Source: Pseudalkalibacillus berkeleyi (GTDB lineage: Bacteria; Bacillota; Bacilli; Bacillales; Fictibacillaceae). From it: a stretch of 64,000 bases of DNA. The notes beneath the pieces are model-generated. The model was not told the origin of the DNA. It saw only the letters and a list, made by a program, of their open reading frames with translations, and ran no database searches. Position 1 is the stretch's first letter. Each line of letters begins with the position of its first letter. The DNA lies in NCBI RefSeq assembly GCF_021608225.1, contig NZ_JAKIJS010000001.1, positions 2,666,001 through 2,730,000 on the forward strand, given 5' to 3'. The position numbers and the translations under genes were made by a program. This document shows, piece after piece, positions 51,762 to 62,053 of this stretch.

Positions 51762-52592
51762 TTATGCGCCAGACTTGTCTTCATCCTCAGTTGAGTTCTC
51801 ATTAGGCGAAGCGTCGTCGTTTTGAGTTTCGTTTGCATCATTTTTTTCAGCTGGGTCAACATCAGCGTTTTCCTCAGCATCTGTTGCATCTGTGTTCGTT
51901 TTGTTAGCATCCTGCTTTTGATCAGGAACGTCAGTGACTGACTTGTTGAAGTATTCTTCAGGATTAACTGCTAAGCCATCCTTACGTACTTCAAAGTGTG
52001 CATGCACCTTAGATTCCTTATCCAGAAGATTCATTCCAGCATTACCTAGAACATCTCCTTGTTTTACAGTATCGCCTTTTTCCACTTGTAAGTCTGCAAG
52101 ACTAGAGTAATGTGTCATAACACCATTGTCATGCTCGATGTGAACAACATATCCAAGAAGTGGTTCTTGTGTTGCTTTCACAACTTTACCGCTTAAGCTC
52201 GCTTTCACTTCAAATGGCTCACCGCTCTCGGTAGCATAGTTGAGTCCTTTATTCTGGAAGTAGGTATTATTATAGAATACGAGAGCTGCTTCTTGTGCTG
52301 CTTCTGATGCTTCACTGTCATAGTACTTCTTTTGTACTTGTACAGCTTTGTCATCGACTGGAGACTTGAACACTTCTGCATCAGCAATTACAGGAACTGA
52401 ATCTCTTTCATCATATCCGATTGGATCGGCTTCTTCATTTAGCTTGTCCCCAATCGAGTTTTGATACCAAAGAACAGATGCTAGAATTACTGCTGCAAAC
52501 CCAAGATATACTGCTGGATAAACCCAACGCTTCTTTTTGTACCACTTTGCCTTAAGAGGATTAACTGATTTTTGTTTTTCTTCTTCTCTCAT
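51762..52592 (-). CDS. spoIIQ: Forespore channel protein SpoIIQ
   Basis: 276 residues: basic cytosolic N-terminus, one transmembrane helix (about 23-43), then a LytM/M23-like domain (about 125-220) without the full zinc-site set ('IEHDNGVMTHYSSL', 'HAHFEVRKDG'), followed by a 60-residue acidic Asn/Asp/Glu tail. SpoIIQ is made in the forespore and joins SpoIIIAH across the engulfment space. Its SigF-type promoter is visible upstream. Start ATG 52592 behind GAGGTGA. Confidence 0.93.
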   Translation of the reverse strand: MREEEKQKSVNPLKAKWYKKKRWVYPAVYLGFAAVILASVLWYQNSIGDKLNEEADPIGYDERDSVPVIADAEVFKSPVDDKAVQVQKKYYDSEASEAAQEAALVFYNNTYFQNKGLNYATESGEPFEVKASLSGKVVKATQEPLLGYVVHIEHDNGVMTHYSSLADLQVEKGDTVKQGDVLGNAGMNLLDKESKVHAHFEVRKDGLAVNPEEYFNKSVTDVPDQKQDANKTNTDATDAEENADVDPAEKNDANETQNDDASPNENSTEDEDKSGA

Positions 52593-52610
52593 TTAACATC
52601 ACCTCAGCAA

Positions 52611-52640
52611 CATTGTCGGCACTTTTTTCAAATTATATAC
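52611..52640 (-). promoter_or_regulatory. Predicted SigF promoter for spoIIQ
   Basis: Minus strand: -35 GTATA (52640-52636), 15-nt spacer, -10 GCCGACAATG (52620-52611), matching GGNRANANTN at all but one position. The implied transcript starts only about 10-15 nt before the start codon, just at the ribosome-binding site. Confidence 0.55.
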
Positions 52641-52747
52641 ATCGGCTGAAATTTTTTCTGAATAATATTTCGACAAACAGGGGAAAGTAACGAGTTGCTA
52701 GGCTGGAAGCCGCTTCTTTAACGCTTTAAAATAGGCAATTACATCAG

Positions 52748-52778
52748 AAAGGCTTAGAGGAAAATCTCCTCTAAGCCC
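52748..52778 (-). terminator. Rho-independent terminator after spoIID
   Basis: GGCTTAGAGGA pairs with TCCTCTAAGCC around a short loop; the minus-strand tail is TTTCTG. Confidence 0.75.
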
Positions 52779-52801
52779 ATTTAATATTTCAGTTATTTGT
52801 C

Positions 52802-53833
52802 TTATTTTTGTGCAGTTAGTTTCGCTGTGTATGCTTTGGTGTCGGTAATTTCAACACCGTTATAGTAGTGCTTGACGATTTGTTTGTAGTCTTCACCTTC
52901 TTGAGCCATGCCATTTGCGCCGTATTGGCTCATACCGACGCCGTGTCCGTAGCCACGTGTTTGGACGATTACTTGGTCGTCCTTTTTCAAGATTGTAAAG
53001 TCAGATGATTTCAAGTTGAGATTGACTCGGATTTCCCGGCCGGTCATCTTTTTTCCGTTAATATCGATTTCATCCACATAGTTACCGGATGTGCGTTTGA
53101 GGACCTTACCAACTTCACCATCACCAGTCAGTTTTACCTTAAGCTTTGATTCTACTTCCTCAACGGAAAATTTTTGTTGATAATAATATTTCGGTGAGTC
53201 CTTATCCCAAGGGCTTTCTACACTGCGTAAATAAGGGAAAGAGCTTGGATAGTAATCTTCAGAGTTTTGTGTATGACCGTTACTTGTCGAGAAAAATAAT
53301 GCCTCGATTGGCTTTCCTTCAAATGTGAGAATCTTACCTTCTGTTTCTTTTACGGCTTTTCTGATCTTGTTGATTTTATATTCGTAGTCTTTTCCCCATG
53401 CTTTCTTTAAGTGCGCATCACTTTGAAAAACTTGGTGTAGGACTGTGTCTGTTACATCTGCTCCTTCAGGGAGATTCAAATCCGTTTGACTCAACAGCAT
53501 TTTAATGATGTACGTTCTTGCCGTCAGTGCTTGAGCCTTTAGTGCTTCCATTTCAAAATCCGTTGACATTTCTGATGCGACAACCCCAACAACGTAATCT
53601 TCTAGTGGGAGTGTCTCAATGGCTTTTGCTTCTGTTTTATATACAGAAACATCGACTTCGGAATTTAAAACAATCGGCTCATCTGGAATAACGGTGTCGG
53701 ACTGTGTAGGTTGAGCGATTAATTTGGCTTTGTCATCGAAAGGCAAGACAATCATTGCAGGCAGTAGAAGTATAAGTGCGAGTAAACCAATAATAAGAAT
53801 GTAGTAGGGCATCCTGTTTCGATTAGACTTCAT
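52802..53833 (-). CDS. spoIID: Stage II sporulation protein D (lytic transglycosylase)
   Basis: 343 residues: one transmembrane helix (about 10-32), then the SpoIID domain with 'LPLEDYVVGVVASEMSTDFE' (catalytic Glu region), 'LKAQALTARTYII', 'STSNGHTQNSEDYYPSSFPY' and 'GYGHGVGMSQYGANGMA'. It degrades septal peptidoglycan during engulfment. Start ATG 53833 behind GGAGG; an upstream in-frame stretch to 53890 has no site. The SigE promoter was not identified with confidence. Confidence 0.95.
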   Translation of the reverse strand: MKSNRNRMPYYILIIGLLALILLLPAMIVLPFDDKAKLIAQPTQSDTVIPDEPIVLNSEVDVSVYKTEAKAIETLPLEDYVVGVVASEMSTDFEMEALKAQALTARTYIIKMLLSQTDLNLPEGADVTDTVLHQVFQSDAHLKKAWGKDYEYKINKIRKAVKETEGKILTFEGKPIEALFFSTSNGHTQNSEDYYPSSFPYLRSVESPWDKDSPKYYYQQKFSVEEVESKLKVKLTGDGEVGKVLKRTSGNYVDEIDINGKKMTGREIRVNLNLKSSDFTILKKDDQVIVQTRGYGHGVGMSQYGANGMAQEGEDYKQIVKHYYNGVEITDTKAYTAKLTAQK

Positions 53834-54028
53834 AAGCAATCCTCCAAAATATGACGGTTTATAGTATAGCTTATGGGCTAGGACAACCATTTAGAACCGG
53901 TGACCAACAGATTTCAGCCTCTAAAACCTCACAAACAGCATGTCCCAAAGAATAACACTGCTAAACCTTTTTTTATTTCAGACTGAGTCAGTTTAATCGA
54001 ACCACTTCTCCCTCACCGCATGTAAAAA

Positions 54029-54065
54029 CGAAAAAACCGTCACCTAGTGTTTGGGTGACGGTTTC
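54029..54065 (-). terminator. Rho-independent terminator after murA
   Basis: Minus strand: GAAACCGTCACCC, loop, GGTGACGGTTTTTTCG. Confidence 0.88.
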
Positions 54066-54085
54066 ACATGATAAATCTAAATATA

Positions 54086-55408
54086 TTATGCCATATTAGG
54101 CTTTGCGTTCAATGTTTGGTCGTTTTGTTCATTTGTGATTTCTTCAGTTTCTTCGTTCACACGTTCAACGTCTGCACCTAGTGCGGCTAATTTACCAGAG
54201 AAATTAACGTATCCGCGATCTAAATGCTTCAATTCAGTGACACGTGTGTAGCCATCGGCAATTAATCCCGCTAAAATCAATGCTGCTCCTGCACGGAGGT
54301 CAGTTGCTGCTACCTCTGCACCTTGAAGCTTTGCTGGTCCGTTCACTACTGCTGAACGTCCTTCAATTTTAATATCACCATTCATACGACGGAATTCTTC
54401 CACGTGCATGAAACGATTTTCAAAAACCGTTTCCGTAATAACGCTTGTGCCTTCTGCTGCTAATTGTAAAGCCATCATTTGTGACTGAAGATCAGTAGGG
54501 AAACCTGGATGTGGCATCGTCTTGATGTCAACTGGTTTCAATGTTTCAGGTCCGATAATGCGAACACCTTCACTTGTATCAGTGATTGAAACACCCATTT
54601 CTTCAAGCTTAGCAACGAGTGGTCTTAAATGCTCCTGTTGCGCATTTGTAATCGTAACGTCACCGCCAGTAATAGCAGCTGCGACCATAAATGTACCAGC
54701 TTCAATGCGGTCGGCAATAACTTGGTGGTTAGCACCGTGCATCTCTTCAACACCTTCAATTCGAAGTGTGCCAGTTCCTGCTCCATAAACTTTCGCGCCC
54801 ATTGCGTTTAAGTAATTTGCAAGACATTCGATTTCAGGTTCTTTTGCTACGTTTTCAATAATACTTGTGCCTTCAGCTAATGCTGCAGCCATCATGATGT
54901 TTTCAGTTGCACCTACACTTGGGAAGTCTAAATAGATCTTAGCTCCTTGTAGGCGTCCTTCTTTCTTCGCTTCAATAAATCCGTTTCCGATTTTCACTTC
55001 AGCTCCCATAGCTTCAAAGCCTTTAAGATGCTGATCAATCGGTCGAGATCCAATTGCACAACCACCAGGTAATGCAATTCTTGCGACTCCAACTCTAGCT
55101 AGCAATGGTCCCATCACTAGGAAAGATGCTCTCATTTTTCGTACATATTCGAACGGCGCTTCCGTTTTCAAAGTACGTGTTGCATCAACCTTGATTTGGT
55201 TATTCGCGTAATTAGCGTCTATGTTCAAATGGCGTAATACTTCTTGAATTGTATAAACATCGGCAAGTGCAGGCACCTCCGAAATAGTGCTTGTTCCTTT
55301 ACTTGCTAAAATCGATGCTGCGATGACAGGCAATACGGCGTTTTTTGCTCCTTCAACTTTTACGGAGCCTTCTAACCGCCTACCACCACGGACGATGATT
55401 TTTTCCAA
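54086..55408 (-). CDS. murA: UDP-N-acetylglucosamine 1-carboxyvinyltransferase MurA
   Basis: 440 residues of EPT/RTPC fold, with '[15 protein letters not shown]' and the catalytic Cys 117 in '[15 protein letters not shown]', which is the fosfomycin-sensitive form. First committed step of peptidoglycan synthesis. The last 30 residues form an Asn/Glu-rich extension. Gene order spoIID-murA-ywmB is as in B. subtilis, where it is murAA. Start ATG 55408 behind GGGGAAAT. Confidence 0.96.
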   Translation of the reverse strand: MEKIIVRGGRRLEGSVKVEGAKNAVLPVIAASILASKGTSTISEVPALADVYTIQEVLRHLNIDANYANNQIKVDATRTLKTEAPFEYVRKMRASFLVMGPLLARVGVARIALPGGCAIGSRPIDQHLKGFEAMGAEVKIGNGFIEAKKEGRLQGAKIYLDFPSVGATENIMMAAALAEGTSIIENVAKEPEIECLANYLNAMGAKVYGAGTGTLRIEGVEEMHGANHQVIADRIEAGTFMVAAAITGGDVTITNAQQEHLRPLVAKLEEMGVSITDTSEGVRIIGPETLKPVDIKTMPHPGFPTDLQSQMMALQLAAEGTSVITETVFENRFMHVEEFRRMNGDIKIEGRSAVVNGPAKLQGAEVAATDLRAGAALILAGLIADGYTRVTELKHLDRGYVNFSGKLAALGADVERVNEETEEITNEQNDQTLNAKPNMA

Positions 55409-55438
55409 GATATTTCCCCTCCGCGTCCAATTTATATA

Positions 55439-56188
55439 TTAATATTCAGTCGTTATAATCGGTGTTCCAATAGTAATGGTTGTCTTTCCGCCTATTCCGT
55501 CATTTCGAAGTCCAATTTGCAAGTTCATATCGTGTTGTTTCGTTCGAATGGAATGCTTCCATTCGTCAGTATATGCTGATAAGGACAGAAATGTCTCTTC
55601 ATTTAAAGATTCGATGATCGTTGCGTCAAATGACTGAACGAGTTGTTTCGCTAAATTTCGCAAAACAATACCCATCATATCATCCATTCCACCTATAACA
55701 CAAGTATAAATAGTAGGATTATTTCCAAGCAGCAATCGGACTTTGTCACTATAGGACGGTTTAAATGCTTCCCAAACTTTTTGAGACCAAGTTTTTCCCT
55801 CAAGTTCATAAATAATGTACGTCTTATACTGTTTTTTGTGGGGGTAAGCGAACACGGTAACCTTTTCAGTCAGTCCGTATGCATTTTTGGTATAACCCTG
55901 GACTTCCCAATGTTCGTCGGTTTCGACAACCCTATCCCACCGTAAATCTGGTGTTTTTGCCTGCAGGCTTTCTACTAACAATACATACCCACTAAAATCT
56001 GAAACAAAACCAATTTTGCTTTTTCCGTATAAAGACCATTCTTGAATTGCAATTTCAGAGGCTTTCATTACACGGGTAATGTCGATAAGTTCTGTATCAT
56101 TTATAACAGGTTGCTTCGCTTCAGCTCCTGAAAAACATGCAAGCAAAATCACCAAACTTAAATTCATGATCATGAATTTCTTTTTCAT
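55439..56188 (-). CDS. ywmB: YwmB family secreted protein
   Basis: About 249 residues. Signal peptide (about 1-24), then a YwmB domain. Databases call it 'TATA-box-binding', which only reflects structural similarity. Conserved features include 'GKTWSQKVWEAF' and 'IYTCVIGGMDDMMG'. Function unknown. ATG 56188 follows GAGAGGTG at 8 nt; GTG 56197 is the alternative. Lies 30 bp before murA and is probably cotranscribed. Confidence 0.88.
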   Translation of the reverse strand: MKKKFMIMNLSLVILLACFSGAEAKQPVINDTELIDITRVMKASEIAIQEWSLYGKSKIGFVSDFSGYVLLVESLQAKTPDLRWDRVVETDEHWEVQGYTKNAYGLTEKVTVFAYPHKKQYKTYIIYELEGKTWSQKVWEAFKPSYSDKVRLLLGNNPTIYTCVIGGMDDMMGIVLRNLAKQLVQSFDATIIESLNEETFLSLSAYTDEWKHSIRTKQHDMNLQIGLRNDGIGGKTTITIGTPIITTEY

Positions 56189-56344
56189 CTTCCCCACACC
56201 TCTCGCCCACTAAGATAAAAGTTCTCCCTTAGTTACATTGTGGACCCTGAGCAAATGTCTCATACATGGAAGATGTAGTCATAAACCGACATATTGTATA
56301 GGTTATGCGCAGTTTTATGAAATGCTTGCGATACCTTTAATAAC

Positions 56345-56581
56345 TTAGACGTAAAATAAGTACTTAAGTTGCAGTGACCAAGATAAATAATTCAAGAAAA
56401 ATGTACTGACCAACGATGCGATCGCGATTGTAAGCAGGATCATAAGTAATCTTGCTTGTACGACTTTTCCACTTTTAATGAATTTTTCAAAGTTCAATCC
56501 TTGTATTGCCCACCAGGATACAGCTAGAAAAACAAGATTGATTATAATGCTTAACAGTGACTGCTGACCAAACGGTTGCAT
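56345..56581 (-). CDS. ywzB: DUF1146 membrane protein YwzB
   Basis: 78 residues, two transmembrane helices (about 8-26 and 45-64). 'WWAIQGLNFEKFIKSGK' and 'QARLLMILLTIAIASLVS' are the DUF1146/YwzB signature. Function unknown; in B. subtilis it follows the atp operon, whereas here the nuo operon occupies that side. Start ATG 56581 behind GGAGG. Confidence 0.9.
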   Translation of the reverse strand: MQPFGQQSLLSIIINLVFLAVSWWAIQGLNFEKFIKSGKVVQARLLMILLTIAIASLVSTFFLNYLSWSLQLKYLFYV

Positions 56582-56798
56582 AAACGTACCTCCATCAATT
56601 GCTCTATATATTTTTCGACAAGATTTACACTTTTCCTGCTGTATATTACATGCTTTTACATTTTCATCCTAACGTCCTACAAAAATGTTATTTCCCACGC
56701 AATATACGACATCATTTTCCCCTGTACTTGTCTATCTACTGAAATTTCCGATTTGCCTAGGATAACTGCTTTCCTCCCATATGAAAAGTAATCCGAAT

Positions 56799-56830
56799 TG
56801 AAAAAGCACCCTAATCATCATAGGGTGCCT
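56799..56830 (-). terminator. Rho-independent terminator of the nuo operon
   Basis: Minus strand: GGCACCCTA, loop, TAGGGTGC, then TTTTTC. It lies 12 bp beyond the nuoN stop. Confidence 0.87.
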
Positions 56831-56841
56831 TCTCGTGGTGT

Positions 56842-58338
56842 TTATTTTTCAAGTAGTTGGGTCATGTCGAATCCGTTATGAAAGAATTCGAGGGCTGCAC
56901 TTGGATAGATACCGAATGCTAGCGTTCCGACTGTACAGATGACCATTACGAGTAGAAGCCCAACCGATGGTCGGATGCGATCGACCACACCGTTCCGGAA
57001 ATACATTTGTACTAGCACATTAAAGTAGTACACGTATGAGATAACTGTCGTCGTAACCATGACAGAGGCCAAAACGTAATGCCCGGTGCTCAGCGTACTC
57101 ATGAAAATTCCAAATTTCCCGATAAAACCAGCGGTAAATGGAAGTCCGGCAAGGGAAATCATAAATAGTGACATCATAACCGCTACAAGTGGTGATCGTT
57201 TATATAATCCGGAAAATGCAGTGATATCTTCAGATTTATCTCTTTCTGAAATAAATTGGATCACTGCAAATGCACCAATGTTCATTAACAAATAGGCGAG
57301 TAAATAGAACCATGTCGCTTTAAATACGAGTAGTGATAATGATACGAACGGCACGAGCACATAACCTGCGTGTGCAATACTTGAGTACGCAAACATGCGC
57401 TTAATGTTCCTTTGTCTGAGAGCAATAACATTTCCGACAATCATCGTAATCCCTGCAATAAACGCGATGTACGGCTGAAGCTCCAGAAGGATCGTGGTAT
57501 GCCATCCGCCTTGACCAGAAAGAAAGCTCAGAATGAACACTTTCAGGATTAACACGAATCCAGCAGTCTTAGATACGACACTTAAGAAAGCTGTAATCGG
57601 TGTTGGTGATCCTTGGTACACATCTGGCGCCCACATATGGAAAGGAGCTGCCGCGATTTTAAAGGACAGACCAACGAATAGCATGACAAAAGCGATCAGT
57701 AGCAAGAAACCGTTTTGTTCGACGATTGGATCGGTTAGCGCTTCGCCAATGGAATAAAGATTCGTTGTACCAGTCAATCCATATACGTAGCTCATCCCAA
57801 ATAATGTGATCGCAGTGGCGATACCGCCGTTTACGACATATTTAAAAGCTGCTTCATTAGAATGTAGATTTGTCTTTCTAATTCCGGCTAAAATGTAAGA
57901 CGAAATCGAGAGTAGTTCAAGCCCTACAAATAGCGTGATCAAATCTGCACTTGATGCCATCATCATCGCACCGAGTAAAGCAGTCAATATTAAGTAAAAG
58001 AATTCACCACGATATTGCCAGTTCTTTTCTCCTTTATAATCCATCGCTAGCAACAAAATCAGTCCAGTGGCAAACAGGAACAATAATTTAAATGCTAAGG
58101 CAAATGCATCAAACCGGTACGTATCAAAGAGGATAGAACCTGTGGGATCACCAATTTGTAACGTTGCAAACACGATGGCGATTACGACACCAGCAATTGC
58201 AAACAGTGCGAGCGGCTTGCGACTTGCCTTGTTCGGCATAAACAAATCAATGAGTGACAGCAACGTTGCAACAATCAGGATCGTAAATTCAGGGGCCATC
58301 ATTCCCCAGTCAAAGCTCAGTAATTTTTGCGTAGTCAT
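56842..58338 (-). CDS. nuoN: NADH-quinone oxidoreductase subunit N
   Basis: 498 residues with 14 or so transmembrane helices of the antiporter-like Nuo subunits. The conserved 'KIAAAPFHMWAPDVYQGSPT' (key Lys and His in the proton path) and 'MFAYSSIAHAGYVLV' identify NuoN. It is part of the membrane arm that pumps protons. It overlaps nuoM by 4 nt and is last in the operon. Confidence 0.95.
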   Translation of the reverse strand: MTTQKLLSFDWGMMAPEFTILIVATLLSLIDLFMPNKASRKPLALFAIAGVVIAIVFATLQIGDPTGSILFDTYRFDAFALAFKLLFLFATGLILLLAMDYKGEKNWQYRGEFFYLILTALLGAMMMASSADLITLFVGLELLSISSYILAGIRKTNLHSNEAAFKYVVNGGIATAITLFGMSYVYGLTGTTNLYSIGEALTDPIVEQNGFLLLIAFVMLFVGLSFKIAAAPFHMWAPDVYQGSPTPITAFLSVVSKTAGFVLILKVFILSFLSGQGGWHTTILLELQPYIAFIAGITMIVGNVIALRQRNIKRMFAYSSIAHAGYVLVPFVSLSLLVFKATWFYLLAYLLMNIGAFAVIQFISERDKSEDITAFSGLYKRSPLVAVMMSLFMISLAGLPFTAGFIGKFGIFMSTLSTGHYVLASVMVTTTVISYVYYFNVLVQMYFRNGVVDRIRPSVGLLLVMVICTVGTLAFGIYPSAALEFFHNGFDMTQLLEK

Positions 58339-59861
58339 GACATCGCCCCCTTACCTGCTGTCATCGCTTCAATTGTAAGGTGCAACATGTCAGATAGGAT
58401 CGCTGGGTAAACACCAATTAATATAATGAAGAAAGTCAAAATCAGTGCCGGAAGCCATTCGACAAATCGGGCTTCTTTAATTGAAATCAACATCGGTTTC
58501 GTTTCCCCAAATGTAATCGTAAGGACTGCGCGCAGTATATAAACAGCAGTCAATATGATACCAAGCGTTCCGATCGCTGCTAAGACAGGCATCGTCTTGA
58601 ACAAGCCGAGGAAAGCCATGAATTCACTAATGAACCCGGACATCCCAGGTAAACCAAGTGACGCTAATCCACCGACAAGTAAAAAGCCTGCTGTAATCGG
58701 CATCACTTTCGCTAGGCCACCTAGATGGGTGATGAGCGATGTGCCTGTACGTTGGTAGATCAACCCGACAATAAAGAATAACAGCGCAGATATTAATCCG
58801 TGTGAGACGACTTGAAACATCGCCCCTTGTGTACCTGCTTCGGTCAAACTTGCAATCCCAATGAGCACGATCCCCATATGGGAAACACTTGAGTAAGCAA
58901 GTACCTTTTTAAAATCGATTTGTACGAATGCGATAAACGCCCCATATAACAGATTAATCACGCCGAGTAAGGCAATCCAGAAGGCGATTTTCTCAAATTC
59001 ACCTGGGAAGAAGCCAACCCCGAATTGTAATAGTCCGTATGCCCCGATCTTCAGCAAAATACCTGAGTGGATCATGACAATTGGAGGAGGTGCTTGCACG
59101 TGTACTTGTAGCATCCACGAGTGTAGCGGTACAATCGGTAATTTGACTCCTAATGCAACGAGCAAAGCAATCAGGAGTCCGAGCCGGAAGTCCTCCCCCA
59201 TATATAACCGTTCGAGCATTTCTGGTGATTGGCTTAAGTATGCGGATAAGCCTGTAAAATTCATCGTTCCTGCCTTCATATAAAGGATGATGAATACGAT
59301 CAATAATATCGCTGACCCTAGACCGTTATAGATTAAGAAGCTATAGGCTGCCTTCTCTTTATCAAGGTAACCCCACTTTCCGATTAAGAAGAACGTCGGA
59401 ATTAACGTAATCTCGAAAAAGATGAAGAAGAGTAGTAAATTCTGTGAAGCGAAAACCCCAAGCATACCGATTTCTAACAAGAGGAACAGCATGAAGTAGC
59501 CCTTCCATTGATCCTTAATCCAAACAGAGGCTGCTGCCGCTAAGGTAGAAACGATTGCCGTTAACAGCAGCAACACGACAGAAAGCCCGTTCACCCCAAG
59601 ATCATAACTGATGACAAAGTCGTTTCCAGCATCGAGCGGTTGTATGTGGAAATCGATCCATTTATACTGCTCAGCAAATTGGAGCGCTTCTTTCGTTTGG
59701 TCAAATCCGATAAAGACGAGAAATGCTAAAGCAAGTGGTAAAAGTGTCGCCAACAAGCCGACCCACTTAATGACCACTTCATCTGTTTTCGGTACGAATA
59801 ACAAGACTAAAATTCCGAGTAACGGGGAGAAAATCAATGCGGATAATAATATCGAATCCAT
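58335..59861 (-). CDS. nuoM: NADH-quinone oxidoreductase subunit M
   Basis: 508 residues, about 14 transmembrane helices. 'VKLPIVPLHSWMLQVHVQAP' and 'KKVLAYSSVSHMGIVLIGI' are the NuoM antiporter-like motifs. Proton-pumping subunit. Its first base coincides with the end of nuoL. Confidence 0.95.
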   Translation of the reverse strand: MDSILLSALIFSPLLGILVLLFVPKTDEVVIKWVGLLATLLPLALAFLVFIGFDQTKEALQFAEQYKWIDFHIQPLDAGNDFVISYDLGVNGLSVVLLLLTAIVSTLAAAASVWIKDQWKGYFMLFLLLEIGMLGVFASQNLLLFFIFFEITLIPTFFLIGKWGYLDKEKAAYSFLIYNGLGSAILLIVFIILYMKAGTMNFTGLSAYLSQSPEMLERLYMGEDFRLGLLIALLVALGVKLPIVPLHSWMLQVHVQAPPPIVMIHSGILLKIGAYGLLQFGVGFFPGEFEKIAFWIALLGVINLLYGAFIAFVQIDFKKVLAYSSVSHMGIVLIGIASLTEAGTQGAMFQVVSHGLISALLFFIVGLIYQRTGTSLITHLGGLAKVMPITAGFLLVGGLASLGLPGMSGFISEFMAFLGLFKTMPVLAAIGTLGIILTAVYILRAVLTITFGETKPMLISIKEARFVEWLPALILTFFIILIGVYPAILSDMLHLTIEAMTAGKGAMS

Positions 59862-61723
59862 TATGTTAAATACCCCCCTAACAATGCAACGATGAGTAGT
59901 AGGATTGCCATCCCGCTAAATGCGACTGCTCCGTACAATTGAACCTGCCCGCTATGCATCTTCGATCCGAGCTTACTGACCCATGCAACGATACCCGTGA
60001 TGAGTTGGACTAGTCCTTCTACAACGAAACGGTCGACATAGTACCAGAGATAACTGAAACCTCTCGTCCCTTTAACAAAGCTGTAATCATATGTTTCGTC
60101 GATAAAATATTTGTTCAATAAAATGTAGTGGAAGTCTGGTGACGCTGCTGACAGCCTCGCAACCTTTTTCTTCGCGTAAACGAGCCATGCCATGAAGATG
60201 CCAAGTAATGAAACACCTGTTGCGACGACAGGAATCCACCAATGTGTATCGTGGTGATGAATGTCCAAGTAAGGATTTTGTGCTAAGAAGTCTCCTAGCA
60301 ACGGTGCCATCGGCGTGTTAATGTACCCAGCCACAATTGCTAGAACGCCTAGGATCACCATCGGAAAGACCATGACGCCTGGTGATTCGTGTACCTTCAG
60401 CTTCTTGTCCGATGCACGGGATTCACCGGTAAAGACGAGGAAAAATAGGCGGAACATATAGAACGCCGTTATAAATGCTGCAACGACCGCTATCCAGAAT
60501 AAGCCGAAACGACCATCTGCATAGGTCGATGCTAAAATTTCATCCTTACTGAAAAATCCAGACAGTAAAGGGACGCCAGAAATCGCCATTGCCCCGATTA
60601 AAAACAGTGGAGCGGTCCATTTCATTTTCTTCCAAAGCCCACCCATTTCATGGATGTTTTGTGTATGTACTGCATGTATGACACTTCCAGCCGCAAGAAA
60701 TAGCAATGCTTTAAAGAAGGCGTGCGTCGTTAAGTGGAAGATTCCCGCAACATAACCTGAGGAACCGAGCGCGAGCATCATATACCCAAGCTGACTGACA
60801 GTCGAATAGGCGAGCACTCGCTTGATATCTGCTTGTGCTAAACCGATTGTAGCTGCAAAAATGGCAGTAAATCCACCGACGACAGCAACGGTTGTCATAG
60901 CGGTTTCGGATGCTTCAAATAACGGGAACATCGCGGCTACTAAGTAAACACCTGCTGCAACCATTGTAGCGGCATGAATTAAAGCCGATACGGGTGTTGG
61001 ACCTTCCATAGCGTCCGGCAACCACGTATGTATCGGGAATTGACCTGACTTACCCATTGCCCCGACAAAGATTAAGATGGCTGTTAATGTAATCCATCCT
61101 TCTGATATATCGCCACCCGATACAGCGTCAAAAATGGCATCGAGCTCGAAACTACCGACTTGCCAGAACAATAGGATCATCCCGATGAATAATCCAACGT
61201 CCCCGATACGCGTCATGATAAATGCTTTCTTCGCCGCTTCACGTGCTTCACTTTTATAAAAGTAATAACCGATCAATAGGAACGATCCTACCCCGACGAG
61301 CTCCCAAAAAATATACAACTGAAGCAAGTTCGGTGATAAGACGAGACCTAGCATAGCAAATGTGAATAAGCCTAAATATCCGAAAAAGATAGGGAAACGT
61401 TCATCTCCGTGCATATACCCTTTCGAATATACTTGAACTAAAAAGCTGACGAGTGAAACAATAACGAGCATAAGTGCATTAAGCGGATTGATGAGATAAC
61501 CGACTGTTAAAACGGTATCTCCAATTGCAAGCCATTCAAACGTTGACTTGACCGACTCTCCACCCCACTGCCCTGCAAAAATGATGGCAGATAAGATGAG
61601 AGATCCAAGTGTCAGCAAGGAGCCGACAAGTGCTGATGCTTCCTTCAACCTACGACCAAACAATAAGAGAAGGACGAAGGATAAAAGCGGTAATGCAGGT
61701 ATGATCCAAATAATCGGGTTCAT
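59861..61723 (-). CDS. nuoL: NADH-quinone oxidoreductase subunit L
   Basis: 620 residues. N-terminal antiporter core with 'GKSGQFPIHTWLPDAMEGPT' and 'VLAYSTVSQLGYMMLALG', and a C-terminal lateral helix region. The largest proton-pumping subunit of complex I. Start ATG 61723 behind AAGGAGGAGG. Confidence 0.96.
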   Translation of the reverse strand: MNPIIWIIPALPLLSFVLLLLFGRRLKEASALVGSLLTLGSLILSAIIFAGQWGGESVKSTFEWLAIGDTVLTVGYLINPLNALMLVIVSLVSFLVQVYSKGYMHGDERFPIFFGYLGLFTFAMLGLVLSPNLLQLYIFWELVGVGSFLLIGYYFYKSEAREAAKKAFIMTRIGDVGLFIGMILLFWQVGSFELDAIFDAVSGGDISEGWITLTAILIFVGAMGKSGQFPIHTWLPDAMEGPTPVSALIHAATMVAAGVYLVAAMFPLFEASETAMTTVAVVGGFTAIFAATIGLAQADIKRVLAYSTVSQLGYMMLALGSSGYVAGIFHLTTHAFFKALLFLAAGSVIHAVHTQNIHEMGGLWKKMKWTAPLFLIGAMAISGVPLLSGFFSKDEILASTYADGRFGLFWIAVVAAFITAFYMFRLFFLVFTGESRASDKKLKVHESPGVMVFPMVILGVLAIVAGYINTPMAPLLGDFLAQNPYLDIHHHDTHWWIPVVATGVSLLGIFMAWLVYAKKKVARLSAASPDFHYILLNKYFIDETYDYSFVKGTRGFSYLWYYVDRFVVEGLVQLITGIVAWVSKLGSKMHSGQVQLYGAVAFSGMAILLLIVALLGGYLT

Positions 61724-61738
61724 AATTCGACCTCCTCC

Positions 61739-62053
61739 TTATCGTTTCAATATGTTCATTTCATCTACGTTTACTGTTTTACGGTTTCGGTATAGCGCGA
61801 TGAGAATCGCAAGCCCTACCGCAGCTTCTGCAGCAGCAACCGTAATGGTGAATAAAGCAAAGATTTGTCCCGTTATGTTCGGATTGATTCCAAATTTCGC
61901 AAATGCGACGAGATTGATATTCACTGCGTTGAGCATTAATTCGATAGAAATCAAAACAATTACAGCATTCCGTTTCGTTAATGCACCATACAGACCGATA
62001 CAAAATAAGATTAAAGCAAGGACAAGATAGACGGATAAAGGAACACTACTCAT
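61739..62053 (-). CDS. nuoK: NADH-quinone oxidoreductase subunit K
   Basis: 104 residues, three transmembrane helices with the conserved Glu in '[15 protein letters not shown]' and '[18 protein letters not shown]'. Start ATG 62053, 9 nt after AGGAGG; longer in-frame sequence to 62095 overlaps nuoJ and has no site. Overlaps the nuoJ stop by 8 nt. Confidence 0.95.
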   Translation of the reverse strand: MSSVPLSVYLVLALILFCIGLYGALTKRNAVIVLISIELMLNAVNINLVAFAKFGINPNITGQIFALFTITVAAAEAAVGLAILIALYRNRKTVNVDEMNILKR

